From positions 310,001 through 374,000 of the forward strand of contig NZ_JACJSP010000001.1 in NCBI RefSeq assembly GCF_014698235.1: 64,000 bases of DNA. The letters run 5' to 3'. Below are positions 27,601-35,394 of this stretch, in pieces. The DNA is from Limnothrix sp. FACHB-406. GTDB lineage: Bacteria; Cyanobacteriota; Cyanobacteriia; CACIAM-69d. The position numbers were made by a program, and so were the translations under genes. How positions within the stretch are numbered: position 1 is the first letter of the stretch; every line of letters starts with the position of its first letter. The notes under the pieces were generated by a model, which was given only the letters and a program-made list of their open reading frames with translations, did not search any database and was not told where the DNA came from.

Positions 27601-28580
27601 AAGGGAATTCTCAAGCCGGGTAGCACGGTGGTTGACGGCACTCTGGGCCGCTGACCGGCGGGGTTGGCCGGTGAAGCTTGCGGTTGCCAGCCCATTGGCG
27701 CGGATGATGGCAACCCGATCGTCAATTCTGAATCATCACTGGGCTGCAATCCTGATTCTGAACGGGCTGCCAAGTCCGCTGTCCATGGGGCGATCGGACG
27801 GGTGGAGTCGTTGTCTTCCCGATTGCGGTCTTCCCGATCGCAACTGGCCGTTGCGAGCAGGGGTTGCTCGATCGAAGGCAACCCTGGGGCGCAATTGATG
27901 ACCACACCGGGAATGATGCCCGGAGTTGCCCCCGTCTTCGAGTGGGAAGCTGGGTTAATCGTCGAGTTTTCGATCGGGCTTGCGATCGGGCCGCTGGCCA
28001 ATTGGGTTCCTGAATTTGGTTTCTCCGCACTGGCCCGCACAATCACCGCAGCCGAATCCGCGATTTCACCTATTTCTTCCGCAAAAGGAACCGCCAACGC
28101 CAACTGCCGCTCCCAATTGGCCAACACCCCTTGCACCAACCGCAACGATCGCCCCAACCGGATCAGGCCTCCCGTCGCCGCCAACGCCGACCACACCAAA
28201 GCATCTAGCGCACCCGCCTCAATGGCCGCCACCTCCGCAGCGGGCGAGTCCACCAACACCACCAACAAGCGGGCGATCGAAACCTGATATTGTTCATCAA
28301 CCATCCCGGACAAGGGCATCGCAACCGGTGACCCAGAGGGGAGCAAACACCGCCACAACGGCTCTCCCTGCTCATTCACCACCGCCCCATCCACCACCAA
28401 CAACCCCGTTGGCCACAGGGAACTGTCATTCGCCAACCATTGCTGCTGGGCGATCGCCCCGTCAACGATCGAAGCGGCCTGGGCCCAGTGCGTATCCACC
28501 TGCGCCAGCCACTGCACCACCTGCTCTGCCCGATCGCGATCGGCACAGACTACCGTTGTTGGCAAAACCCGATATTCCAT
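24687..28580 (-). CDS. Large Cph1-class sensor histidine kinase with PAS and GAF domains
   Basis: A 1297-residue soluble kinase from ATG 28580 (ATG-less extension to 28625 possible). Residues 1-170 resemble a degenerate receiver. A low-complexity linker (about 170-450) includes a Pro-Glu-Ile repeat. Then PAS (VLDHTIDGIVIVNREGRIDY), GAF, a second PAS (IFLVNVHPDGRFTYETVNPA), a second GAF, HisKA with ASHDLQEPLRGI, and HATPase with GNALKF, DNGIGIDPQY and GTGIGLAI. The kinase core is like Cph1-type enzymes, but neither GAF shows a clear bilin-binding Cys-His. The gene for an Rcp1-type regulator follows downstream, its probable phosphate acceptor. Input signal unknown. Confidence 0.9.
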   Translation of the reverse strand: MEYRVLPTTVVCADRDRAEQVVQWLAQVDTHWAQAASIVDGAIAQQQWLANDSSLWPTGLLVVDGAVVNEQGEPLWRCLLPSGSPVAMPLSGMVDEQYQVSIARLLVVLVDSPAAEVAAIEAGALDALVWSALAATGGLIRLGRSLRLVQGVLANWERQLALAVPFAEEIGEIADSAAVIVRASAEKPNSGTQLASGPIASPIENSTINPASHSKTGATPGIIPGVVINCAPGLPSIEQPLLATASCDREDRNREDNDSTRPIAPWTADLAARSESGLQPSDDSELTIGLPSSAPMGWQPQASPANPAGQRPRVPSTTVLPGLRIPLGGVFSGPSSDRAGMAAESLLTGPEIRPEIEPEIRPETSSDPGICPEINPEINVDTSPGVNPEINPENSIEAVAMPPAPSAEGNGPKIVPTEGEITAIQGDRLPALGAADRSQAASQSWLAVLDQVLDHTIDGIVIVNREGRIDYANPAACQLFGRSPEQLVGEHLGIPIGSEKTTEIDILHPDGSVGVGDLNVSPIEWLGEPAYAVAIRDVSDRKRVEADLRYRLSLESVVAYVARLLVTADDDVRFGSVLEAVGRAMLADRVLLLHGPMERPLLNLACEWHEENQMPVVRDFNRLGGHLPPLWTEQLGRDRAVVIESRQALQSEDSAVTEWLNCLGANSVLIAAIHDRRDALWGALVLCVHQARSWLAQDLQILQTIGDTIYAWYDRQATQDRLRASEALYSSIFERSDERIFLVNVHPDGRFTYETVNPAFERALEHRATHIIGRSPQDLFPPSCATPIIARFRACVAGRDTIRCEEELMIRGKQRIWHTSLVPIRDAWNRVIKLLGSARDITQEREAALQRNNQNRYRQLLASIAFKIRQSLDIQVILGRTVSELQKTLKADRVMFYRCQADGNGSIAAEAIAQPFGAIDPSHTWCCTLNLDNTHPNLDRYWQGQISCEDDLTQLQLSPEQRSCIDSLSIRSQVIVPVTIAAVHFNPSALGFVPPEVLTDRLQPATILLGLLCLQQCQGPRHWTSFEIDLLQQLAGQLSIALYQAHLLEERTRAIEGLRRSNEQLQQFAYVASHDLQEPLRGIIAFSEMLTEECAPQLDQNAQEYLQFIIDSGQRMRQLIRDLLAYSRVETRGRTLEPVDCSQIIEIVLNNLRLAIQDNQATIQAKNLPIVLADSMQLAQLFQNLIGNALKFRGKSNPVITITANHEEHHWRFQVIDNGIGIDPQYSDRIFNIFQRLHNREEYEGTGIGLAICRKIIERHGGSIGVQSQLGQGSSFWFTIPDQPETIPITELNFSPS
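27405..27540 (-). repeat. 12-bp tandem array inside the kinase gene
   Basis: About eleven degenerate 12-bp units, best conserved at 27405-27416 and 27453-27464 (GGGGTTAATTTC). Read on the minus strand they encode a tetrapeptide repeat of the type Pro-Glu-Ile-x/Asn. The array lies in the linker between the N-terminal region and the first PAS. Confidence 0.85.
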
Positions 28581-28840
28581 CTCCCAATGGTACGCAGAAC
28601 CGCCAATCGCGTGCTGCAACCTCAAACACCCAAATTAGACTTCAATCACACCGCAAATTTTGCCAACTATCAATCCTGGCAGCTATTGTTAACGACCATG
28701 CTCCCAAATGCTTTCAGTGGTTAAATGAACCATGAATGCCGATCAAGGGCTAGTGAAAGTCAGCAACTTTCCAGTTCTTGATGCGCCATTCCTCCGCTCT
28801 TGTGAACTTTCACTCTTCTTTAGACTTTTTCCTCAGAGCC

Positions 28841-29047
28841 ATGGCCGAATCTCTCGCGCTGATTGACGATGACAACTGGGCTGCCAACTTAGAGCAAGTG
28901 ATTCGTAATGCTCAAGATGGCGATACCATCATTGTTCCCAACTTCTCAGTTCAAGCCCTTGCTGAACGAGCCAAGGATGAATTATATCCTGATAAATTAC
29001 TGCTCTTTGTGGTTCCAGAAACTGCCAACTCCGAAGCCAGCAATTAA
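28841..29047 (+). CDS. Small acidic unknown protein
   Basis: About 68 residues from ATG 28841 (MAESLALIDDDNW), then LEQVIRNAQDGDTIIVPN and ALAERAKDELYPDKLLLFVV. The frame opens earlier (TTG 28778, ATG 28781), but that part is unlike the rest. The pattern, a small alpha/beta protein with a helix before a DGDTIIVPN strand, looks like a conserved cyanobacterial hypothetical, though I cannot name it. It runs divergently from the large kinase. The stop codon lies in the first of two 10-bp repeats (AGCAATTAAG/AGCAATTAAT, 29039-29058). Confidence 0.55.
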   Translation: MAESLALIDDDNWAANLEQVIRNAQDGDTIIVPNFSVQALAERAKDELYPDKLLLFVVPETANSEASN

Positions 29048-29153
29048 GAGCAATTAATCTAACTTCATCAAACACTAATCAACAGTCCGTGCAAAATCAA
29101 TCCAGGAACTTACAGAAACTTAATTGCTCCACAGCATTCATTTAAGTATCCAG

Positions 29154-29462
29154 TCAGTTATTGATCTGCTTGATTGTGCTTGATGACTTGATTATGTTTG
29201 ATGACTTGATTGTGTTTGGTGATGCGTTGGGCTTAGGCCAGAACCAGAGTAACTGTGGCCAAATCGTTTGCAAAACCAAGGCGGTTCCCGATCGCCAGTG
29301 GTCGGGAGCCGCCTGTTGTTGTTTGAGGATTTGTAACCGGTGACTCAGCGATCGCCAGTAGGCGATCGAGAACCCCGCCAAATAGGTGGCCAAAATCAAA
29401 CCCAAACCATGCTGAATGAAAAACTGAATGAGAAAACTTTCCCAGTGATGCCCAAGAATCAT
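29154..29462 (-). CDS. Unknown small membrane protein with repeat-derived tail
   Basis: About 102 residues. The first 40 contain a hydrophobic helix (HGLGLILATYLAGFSIAYW), then a basic-amphipathic stretch, and the last 25 residues are Ser/Ile/Lys rich (NTIKSSNIIKSSSTIKQ), coded by an 18-bp tandem repeat. I do not recognise it. The tail was probably added by repeat growth at the 3' end. Whether it is expressed is uncertain. Confidence 0.4.
   Translation of the reverse strand: MILGHHWESFLIQFFIQHGLGLILATYLAGFSIAYWRSLSHRLQILKQQQAAPDHWRSGTALVLQTIWPQLLWFWPKPNASPNTIKSSNIIKSSSTIKQINN
29180..29215 (-). repeat. 18-bp tandem repeat at the 3' end of a coding frame
   Basis: TTGATGACTTGATTATGT at 29180-29197 and TTGATGACTTGATTGTGT at 29198-29215 differ at one position. 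Related sequence continues on both sides. Confidence 0.88.
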
Positions 29463-29691
29463 CGAAGTGACAACACGATTGCTAATAGTTACTCAATGAG
29501 TTCAAAATCTTGAAGAAATTTTGACAAAACTGAGCAAGCCCATTATATCGGAAGGCTAGATATCGTGAGGCCACATATTCCAGGGGCAGATGGTGCAGGG
29601 TCAGATATCACGGGACGCAAGCAAGCTAGATATCCAAAAGCTCAGGAGCAAACTAATTGCTCAACCCATTATTGCTCAACCCATTACCGAA

Positions 29692-29892
29692 CTAATTTGC
29701 GCAACTGAGCCAGCCACGGCGCACAGCGTGAACAATTCGATCGATTGCAGCCAAATCTTCGAGATCTAACGAGCAGCTCAACAGAGCACGGGACAGACCC
29801 CAGCGATCGCTCATGGTCAAGCACCGGGATTCCCAAACACGCGAAAACAGTTCTGCCAACATATCTTTGTAGAACCAGGTTGTTTGCGACAT
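29692..29892 (-). CDS. Conserved-looking small cyanobacterial protein
   Basis: A 66-residue protein, MSQTTWFYKDMLAELFSRVW at the N-terminus, then LTMSDRWGLSRALL and DLEDLAAIDRIVHAVRRGWL. Small cyanobacterial proteins of unknown function with the pattern 'DRWGLxxALL...AIDRLLHAVRRG' come to mind, so I think it is real. An upstream ATG at 29979 would add 29 residues. It is all helical with no membrane segment. The preceding spacer contains a tandem TTGCTCAACCCATTA repeat (about 29658-29690) next to its 3' end. Function unknown. Confidence 0.6.
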   Translation of the reverse strand: MSQTTWFYKDMLAELFSRVWESRCLTMSDRWGLSRALLSCSLDLEDLAAIDRIVHAVRRGWLSCAN

Positions 29893-30614
29893 GTCTGTGA
29901 ACCTCCCAGGGCATTTCAGAATTGGATTGCTAACAAAAAATTCGATGTTGATGTATCGGGTTTCAGTGCTCAGTGCCATGATCTTTGGAGTTGGTTAAGG
30001 GTTGGCGAAACAGGACAAAAGCCAGCTATGGGAGACAACTAATTTTTAAGAGTGATGAAGGCACTGGGCACTTGCGAATTAGTTATCTCGATGACATTAA
30101 ATATGCCGTGATTTTGGCTTGAACGTTGTGATTCATCTGTAATTCAAGCCGTGATTATTTCCCCGCAATCGCGTGACGAAAGCCCATGATTGTGGGTGGT
30201 AATTTCACAGGCCAAGCGTGATCCACCGACAGAGGTGCTGTGATCCCGATCGCCCGGTGATCCCCCGCCGGGGCCCAACCCCTTGGGGCCGCCACCTCTT
30301 GCCCGCTGCCAACCGCCATGGTCATCGCCCATCTGGGATGATTGAGAAGGCTCGTTTGGATTCCGAGATCACCAACGCCTTTCGCCGATTCCTTTAGCCT
30401 GGGTTCAGGCTTCACCGCGCGATCGCCCCGGAACAGTCACACCTTGGCTCAACTTCCATGCATTTCTGGGCAACCGTGATCGCGTCAAAACTTACAGAAT
30501 CACGGCCAGCCCCTGCGTTATCACGGGCTAAGGGGCGATCGACCCCAACCCCCGAGCCTCGGCCAGCGATCGCCCAACCCGATTCACTCTTTACTGGCCC
30601 AACCCCAAAAGCCC
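29893..30614. other. Intergenic region, nothing assigned
   Basis: About 720 bp between leftward and rightward genes. Several GTGATT repeats occur at 30105-30240 and a GC-rich self-complementary patch (GGCCC..GGGCC) near 30268-30290. Short ORFs on the minus strand (30144-30415) lack any protein-like pattern. It should contain the promoter of the ATP-grasp gene. Confidence 0.5.
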
Positions 30615-32072
30615 ATGACTCGGCCCACGCATCCGCCTATGAATGTGGACTCCTACGATCCAGGGGACTTTTACGATGAGATGTTTGCCGGCCCCGGTCA
30701 GCCCCGCCCCGAAGCCCAATTTTTGGTCGATCGCCTCCGATCACTGTCGGCCGCCGAGGTAAGCCAACGCCAAGAAGCAGCTCAAATTGCCCTCTTCCGC
30801 CAGGGGGTCACCTTCAATGTGTATGGAGCCAGCGAAGGCATTGAGCGAGCCTTTCCCTTCGATATCATTCCGCGCATTATTAACGCCCAAGAATGGCAAA
30901 CTCTCGAACAGGGTCTGAAACAGCGAATTCATGCCCTGAATTGCTTTTTACAGGATATCTATAGCGATCAAAAAATTATTGCAGATGGTATTTTGCCCCG
31001 CGATTTAATCGAATCAGCCAAGGGCTTCTTGCAGCCTTGCATGGGATTGCAGCCCCCCAAGGGCATTTGGTGCCACGTGACCGGAACCGACTTGGTGCGC
31101 GATCGCCAAGGGCAGTTTTATGTGCTCGAAGATAACCTGCGCTGCCCGTCGGGCATTTCCTACGTTTTGGAAAATCGGCGCGTGATGAAAAGCACCTTCC
31201 CCAAGGTCTTTGAAAACGCCAACATTCAGGCGGTGGATGAATATCCGTCGCGATTATTGGAAACGCTGCTGAACCTTACGCCCGATCGCCTGGCCAATCC
31301 CACCGTCGTTGTGCTCACGCCGGGAATCTACAATTCCGCCTATTTTGAGCATTCTTTCCTGGCTCAACAAATGGGCGTGGAACTGGTGGAGGGGCGAGAC
31401 CTGGTGGTGGCCGATGGCTATTTGCAAATGCAAACCACCAAAGGCCTGCAACGGGTGGATGCCATTTATCGACGGATTGACGACGACTTCATCGATCCTC
31501 AGGTGTTTCGCCCCGATTCTATGTTGGGCGTGCCTGGGCTAACGGATGTGTATCGATCGGGACGAGTGGCGATCGCCAATGCGCTGGGAACCGGCGTGGC
31601 CGACGACAAGGCAGTTTATGCCTACGTGCCCAAAATGATTCGCTACTACCTGAATGAAGAGGCCATGATCCCCAACGTGCCCACCTATCTTTGTTGGGAA
31701 CCGGCGGACTTGACCTATGTGCTGGAACATTTGGATTCATTGGTGGTCAAGGCGGCCAATGAATCCGGGGGCTATGGCATGTTGATTGGCCCCCAATCCA
31801 CCGCCGAGCAACAGGCCGATTTTGCCGATCGAATCCGGGCCAACCCCCGCAACTACATCGCCCAACCCACCCTCTGCCTGTCGCGGGTTCCCACCCTGCT
31901 CGATGGGGAGTTTGAGGGCTGCCATGTGGATTTGCGCCCCTATGTTCTCTACGGGGAGGATATCTATGTGCATCCCGGCGGTCTGACACGGGTGGCCCTG
32001 CGTCGGGGATCGCTGGTGGTCAACTCTTCCCAAGGGGGCGGCTCCAAGGACACTTGGGTGTTGATGGATTAG
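30615..32072 (+). CDS. Circularly permuted ATP-grasp type 2 family protein
   Basis: A 485-residue protein of the CP-ATPgrasp_2 (former DUF404/DUF407) family. Landmarks: YDPGDFYDEMFAGPG, FNVYG, PFDIIPRII, CFLQDIY, DLVRDRQGQFYVLEDNLRCP, SYVLENRRV, VVLTPGIYNSAYFEH, VDAIYRRIDDDFIDP, and NESGGYGMLIGP. The family has ATP-grasp residues in a rearranged order and is thought to make a peptide-like bond; the product is unknown. It is often followed by an alpha-E (DUF403) protein and a transglutaminase-like gene. Neither is here; rpsD converges instead. ATG 30639 is an alternative start. Confidence 0.88.
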   Translation: MTRPTHPPMNVDSYDPGDFYDEMFAGPGQPRPEAQFLVDRLRSLSAAEVSQRQEAAQIALFRQGVTFNVYGASEGIERAFPFDIIPRIINAQEWQTLEQGLKQRIHALNCFLQDIYSDQKIIADGILPRDLIESAKGFLQPCMGLQPPKGIWCHVTGTDLVRDRQGQFYVLEDNLRCPSGISYVLENRRVMKSTFPKVFENANIQAVDEYPSRLLETLLNLTPDRLANPTVVVLTPGIYNSAYFEHSFLAQQMGVELVEGRDLVVADGYLQMQTTKGLQRVDAIYRRIDDDFIDPQVFRPDSMLGVPGLTDVYRSGRVAIANALGTGVADDKAVYAYVPKMIRYYLNEEAMIPNVPTYLCWEPADLTYVLEHLDSLVVKAANESGGYGMLIGPQSTAEQQADFADRIRANPRNYIAQPTLCLSRVPTLLDGEFEGCHVDLRPYVLYGEDIYVHPGGLTRVALRRGSLVVNSSQGGGSKDTWVLMD

Positions 32073-32084
32073 GCATTGCAATCG

Positions 32085-32116
32085 AAAAAAATCACCCAAC
32101 CGATCGGGCTGGGTGA
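32085..32116 (-). terminator. Intrinsic terminator of rpsD (leftward)
   Basis: TCACCCA (32092-32098) pairs with TGGGTGA (32110-32116), with CCGATCGG inside the loop. The seven A at 32085-32091 become a U-run for leftward transcripts. It lies about 85 bp past the rpsD stop and may also act on the rightward ATP-grasp gene. Confidence 0.75.
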
Positions 32117-32199
32117 CTCTTGAATTGCCTTTTTGGCAATGGATCCAGAAACCTGAATCCCAAATTTGCATAGAAGTGGGGAATCTGGCCCCAACGAAC

Positions 32200-32808
32200 C
32201 TAAGCTTGGCGAGAGTAGTACTCAACCACCAGCAGTTCGTTGATTTGCAGCGCCACCCACTCGCGATCGATCACGCTGTTCACCTTGCCGGTCAACTTTT
32301 CCTTGTCAAATTCCAGGTGGCTGGGCATGTTGGCCAAACCGGGGAATTGCAGGTTGTTTTCCACAATTTTGCGCGATTGATCTTTCGGCCGCACCGTAAC
32401 CACGTCCCCAGGACGGCACTGGTAGCTAGCCACGTCCACGCGCCGGCCGTTGACCATGATGTGGCCATGGTTCACCAACTGACGAGCGGCGGGAATGGTG
32501 GGAGCCATGCCCAAACGGAATACGGTGTTATCTAGGCGCATTTCCAGCAGTTGCAACAGCACCGTTCCCGTGGAACCGGCTGCCCGACGAGCTTTCCGAA
32601 CGTAGCGCAACATTTGGCGCTCGCTGACACCATAGTTAAACCGCAGCTTTTGCTTTTCTTCCAAGCGCACGGCATATTCCGAACGCTTTTTGCGGTTTTG
32701 GCCATGTTGTCCGGGCGGGTAGGCACGCTTGGCACTCTTGCGGGTCAAACCCGGCAGCTCGCCCAAACGACGCACAATGCGGAGACGCGGACCTCTGTAT
32801 CGAGACAT
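32200..32808 (-). CDS. rpsD: 30S ribosomal protein S4
   Basis: A 202-residue primary 16S rRNA-binding protein of the small subunit. The sequence opens [20 protein letters not shown], has [15 protein letters not shown], and the S4 RNA-binding domain [20 protein letters not shown] plus [18 protein letters not shown]. The length and domain order are those of cyanobacterial and plastid S4. It is transcribed alone, as is usual in cyanobacteria, and ends at the hairpin near 32.1 kb. AAGGAAAGGA sits about 15-25 bp upstream of the ATG, so the ribosome-binding site is loose. Confidence 0.97.
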   Translation of the reverse strand: MSRYRGPRLRIVRRLGELPGLTRKSAKRAYPPGQHGQNRKKRSEYAVRLEEKQKLRFNYGVSERQMLRYVRKARRAAGSTGTVLLQLLEMRLDNTVFRLGMAPTIPAARQLVNHGHIMVNGRRVDVASYQCRPGDVVTVRPKDQSRKIVENNLQFPGLANMPSHLEFDKEKLTGKVNSVIDREWVALQINELLVVEYYSRQA

Positions 32809-33337
32809 AACTAAGACTTTAGATTCCTTTCCTTGTTGCGGTTTTTGCGCCTAATCGACAACGGGAAGGACGGTTGGAGATCAAGCAACGCAAGCTTCTG
32901 AGCCAGAAAGCTTATGACAAACGTGCCAGCCGCGGCATACGTTTCCAGACTGACCAGTATACAGGTATTGGCGCGATCGCCCTAATGTTTTGCACAAAAT
33001 TCCCGCGCATTTTTTGCGTGGCAACGGCGCAGTCATGCGGGCTGGATTTTTGGGGCCATTGCTTGGCGGACTTGGATGATTTTGTTGGCTGGGCCGATCG
33101 ATCCAAAATCGCCCGGGCTGATCGGTGGTTTGGCCCTGGATTGTGGATCCCTGTGCGATCGACCGGTGAGGTGGCCGCCGGATTCCGGTGAGTCTCGGGC
33201 TAGGATAGGACAATTGCGAATGCCGGGCGATCGCCCCAAGGGGCCAGGCCCTCGCGCCGATTTCCCATCATCCGATTGCAAACTGCCCGATCGAGTTTGT
33301 CAACCAGGTTCCTTCTGAATCCTTCCCCCGTTTGCCC
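32809..33337. other. Intergenic region, nothing assigned
   Basis: About 530 bp between the divergent rpsD and DUF6464 genes. It must contain both promoters. The GC-rich right half has several GATCG motifs; overlapping short ORFs on both strands show no protein-like pattern. Confidence 0.5.
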
Positions 33338-33709
33338 ATGCAACAAGATCCACCCTCATTGCCCACGGAGGTGATTGTCACCCACCCTCGTGAGTCCCTC
33401 GGTGATGTGCAACTTGATTGGCATCCTCAGCCCGGCAGCTACTTAGACTTGGCCGGCAAGACCTACGCAGTCTTGGAACGACACCATCGCTATCAACTGC
33501 GATCGGGCCGCTACCATCTCTACAAGATTGCGTTGCATGTACAGGCAACCCAGCGCCCCTCGGAGCAAAATTTCTTTGAAGGTCAATGGATCATTGGCGA
33601 TCCGCGCTGTCGATTCAATGCGCGATCGGAACTGCTCCGTTGTGCCGTGAACCCGTCGGGCCCCTGCTTGGGCTGTCGCTCCTTTGAACTGATTCCTAAG
33701 CGGGCCTAA
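33338..33709 (+). CDS. DUF6464 family protein
   Basis: A 123-residue cyanobacterial protein. The N-terminal part reads VIVTHPRESLGDVQLDWHP and YLDLAGKTYAVLERHHRYQL; the C-terminus has IIGDPRCRFNARSELLRCAV and NPSGPCLGCRSFE, with four conserved Cys that could bind a metal. That C-terminal pattern is the hallmark I remember for DUF6464. No function is known. ATG 33338 is preferred over TTG 33332. It is followed by a hairpin shared with the convergent DUF3318 gene. Confidence 0.78.
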   Translation: MQQDPPSLPTEVIVTHPRESLGDVQLDWHPQPGSYLDLAGKTYAVLERHHRYQLRSGRYHLYKIALHVQATQRPSEQNFFEGQWIIGDPRCRFNARSELLRCAVNPSGPCLGCRSFELIPKRA

Positions 33710-33770
33710 TGATCCAGATGATCAAGCCCCATTCAGCCTAGCTGGGTTGAGCTGTCTGGGCCTAAATCAT

Positions 33771-33801
33771 GGGGGGATCTCGCCAACTGCGGGATCCCCC
33801 C
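33771..33801. terminator. Bidirectional hairpin between convergent genes
   Basis: GGGGGGATC (33771-33779) and GATCCCCCC (33793-33801) form a perfect 9-bp stem. It lies 61 bp after the DUF6464 stop and 75 bp after the DUF3318 stop on the other strand. Confidence 0.65.
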
Positions 33802-33846
33802 AAAATGTTCAAGCGGCACTTCAGGGCCCGGCCTCAAAGCACTAGC

Positions 33847-33888
33847 TTCAAAATGCCAGTTTTAAAACGCCAACTTTAAAACTCCAAC
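33847..33888 (-). repeat. 14-bp tandem array containing the DUF3318 stop codon
   Basis: Three units: 33847-33860, 33861-33874 (TTTAAAACGCCAAC) and 33875-33888 (TTTAAAACTCCAAC). The stop codon of the leftward DUF3318 gene (33876-33878) falls in the third unit. Confidence 0.88.
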
Positions 33889-34550
33889 TGCCGATCCCGA
33901 TCGCGGTAAAAATTCGGCTCCGACTCTGGGCCACCTTGCATCCGAGCTTTGGCCTTGGCGGCACTACGCTTCAGGGATTGCAGTCGCGATTCATACCGGC
34001 TGCGCAATTTCTTTTTAGGGGTTTGTTCCACCAGGGTTTTCAGGGCGCTGCCCAAACTTTTGTAGGCATTGGGCAAGGAATAGCCAAACCGAGCGGCTAG
34101 GGCGATCGCCTTTTCATCGGCCTCGATCGACTCTTTCAGTTGTCGATCGCTGTTGTTTTTCTGATAGAGCCGCCAGCCGGACACTCCACACAGCCCCAAG
34201 GCCAACAGCAGCAACAGGCCGTCTTGTACCCACAGTTCACCCACCGCACCGCCTAGCCCGATCGCCAGGGCCGCCATTTCCCAGCCGTCGCGCGGGATGG
34301 TGTCGTTTTGAATGCGGGCCACCTCGTGCCAAAACAGCAAATTGCGCTGATCCTTCGCGAATTGCTCCCAGGCCACCAAATCCACCTGAATTTCCACCTG
34401 ATCCTTGCCGATTTCTTCGCAACGAATCAGGGGCGGATTCACGTCCATGGCCTTTTCAACGGTTACCCAGCTCTGTAGCTCAGGGGGCAACAGGCTTTTG
34501 AGTCGTCGAAGTTCGCTGAGATCCGATCGAGCTGTGGAAAACGAGGTCAT
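33876..34550 (-). CDS. DUF3318 membrane protein
   Basis: A 224-residue cyanobacterial membrane protein. It starts SDLSELRRLKSLLPPELQSW and has QRNLLFWHEVARIQND, which I associate with DUF3318. Two adjacent hydrophobic helices follow (MAALAIGLGGAVGELWV; LLLLLALGLCGVSGW). The C-terminal third is a basic coiled region (KKKLRSRYESRLQSLKRSAA). Function unknown. The final residues and the stop codon lie in a 14-bp tandem array. Confidence 0.78.
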   Translation of the reverse strand: MTSFSTARSDLSELRRLKSLLPPELQSWVTVEKAMDVNPPLIRCEEIGKDQVEIQVDLVAWEQFAKDQRNLLFWHEVARIQNDTIPRDGWEMAALAIGLGGAVGELWVQDGLLLLLALGLCGVSGWRLYQKNNSDRQLKESIEADEKAIALAARFGYSLPNAYKSLGSALKTLVEQTPKKKLRSRYESRLQSLKRSAAKAKARMQGGPESEPNFYRDRDRQLEF

Positions 34551-35005
34551 TGCAACTGGTATCCAAACCGAAAAAGCACCGGAAACAACCCGAATCTAGC
34601 TGGGGAGAGCAACCCACCCCGGCATCCGTCGATCAACTGTTCTAAGGTTCTGGGCAAGGTTCTGGACAATGGCGATCGCACCCTGGGCTGGTGGCTCCGT
34701 TTAATGGGAATTAATGGAAACCAAGCCATCGATCGCTGGGGAACCTTGTCCGGCTCTGGCTGATCAGGGGCCCATGCCAACTTGCGGAACAGTGCTCGTT
34801 GATTGGTGATCTGATCGGGTATTTGCAGTATATCGCGCCCCGTTTCCGGCTCCCGGTCGCCAATCGCACATCTTCAGCGGTTGCCATGGGGTTCTGCCAC
34901 GGTTCCACCACCATTGGCCAGGGTTCGATCGGGTGGGGGCCCTGGGCTGGATTGTGCCGCTGGCAACCCTAACCGCTGATTCCCATTGACCAGACCCTAA
35001 TCAGC
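34551..35005. other. Intergenic region downstream of psbJ
   Basis: About 455 bp between the DUF3318 gene and the end of the psb operon. No gene is supported; ORFs here are Pro/Arg-rich and patternless. It should include the DUF3318 promoter. Confidence 0.5.
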
Positions 35006-35038
35006 AAAAACGCCCTTGTGCCAAGCGACAAGAGCGTT
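35006..35038 (-). terminator. Terminator of psbEFLJ
   Basis: AACGC/GCGTT (35009-35013, 35034-35038) and CTTGT/ACAAG (35015-35019, 35028-35032) form a stem with one mismatch. Five A at 35006-35010 give a short U-run for leftward transcripts. It begins 23 bp after the psbJ stop. Confidence 0.65.
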
Positions 35039-35060
35039 CCCAATCAACAGGCAGCCAAAA

Positions 35061-35180
35061 TTACATCGACGAACCAAGACCGACGTAAGCGCCATAGAAA
35101 AACAAACCGACAACACCGATGACACCAATACCGGCGATCGTGCCGACAACCCACAGGGGAATTCGTCCGCCTCCAGACAC
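35061..35180 (-). CDS. psbJ: Photosystem II protein PsbJ
   Basis: A 39-residue single-helix thylakoid protein, read from GTG 35180 as [17 protein letters not shown] and ending GLGSSM. PsbJ helps electron flow from QA to plastoquinone and PSII assembly. A very good ribosome-binding site (AAGGAGGT) lies 7 bp before the GTG. It is last in the psbEFLJ order, but is separated from psbL by 214 bp instead of the usual short gap. Confidence 0.95.
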   Translation of the reverse strand: MSGGGRIPLWVVGTIAGIGVIGVVGLFFYGAYVGLGSSM

Positions 35181-35394
35181 AGCCGTGACCTCCTTAGTAA
35201 GGAAATAGGGTTTGATGAGGACGCGCCACTAGAGCGCATCACACTGAATAGTTTCCCCAGCTCAGGGCTGGAGGATGTTGATCATTCGTTGACCATTCAA
35301 CGATCATTCAACGAATGCTTCATCAATTCAGCAGCCAATCAGCAGCCAAGGCTTAAGCCGGAGCTTAAGTGCTTGCGCGGCTCAGTTGACCAGC
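35181..35394 (-). other. Expanded psbL-psbJ spacer with 11-bp repeats
   Basis: A 214-bp spacer inside the psb operon. It includes three 11-bp units starting CATTC (35283-35315), whose outer parts form a perfect 10-bp stem (35283-35292 / 35308-35317), a doubled TCAGCAGCCAA near 35328-35350, and two CTTAAG hexamers. No ORF with PSII-like sequence is present. Psb genes in this operon are normally close together, so this looks like secondary expansion. Confidence 0.8.

Noticed and set aside
27980-28735. 251-residue Pro/Thr-rich ORF antisense to the kinase
   Set aside because: Low-complexity shadow of the kinase N-terminal region.
30144-30415. Minus-strand ORFs in the 30-kb spacer
   Set aside because: Gly/Pro/His-rich, overlapping in two frames, without start signals.
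32874-33191. 105-residue ORF upstream of the DUF6464 gene
   Set aside because: No ribosome-binding site or recognisable pattern; overlapping ORFs on the other strand are equally long.
35181-35394. Hidden small PSII gene in the psbL-psbJ spacer
   Set aside because: No frame gives a hydrophobic helix with a start and ribosome-binding site; the DNA is repeat-like.
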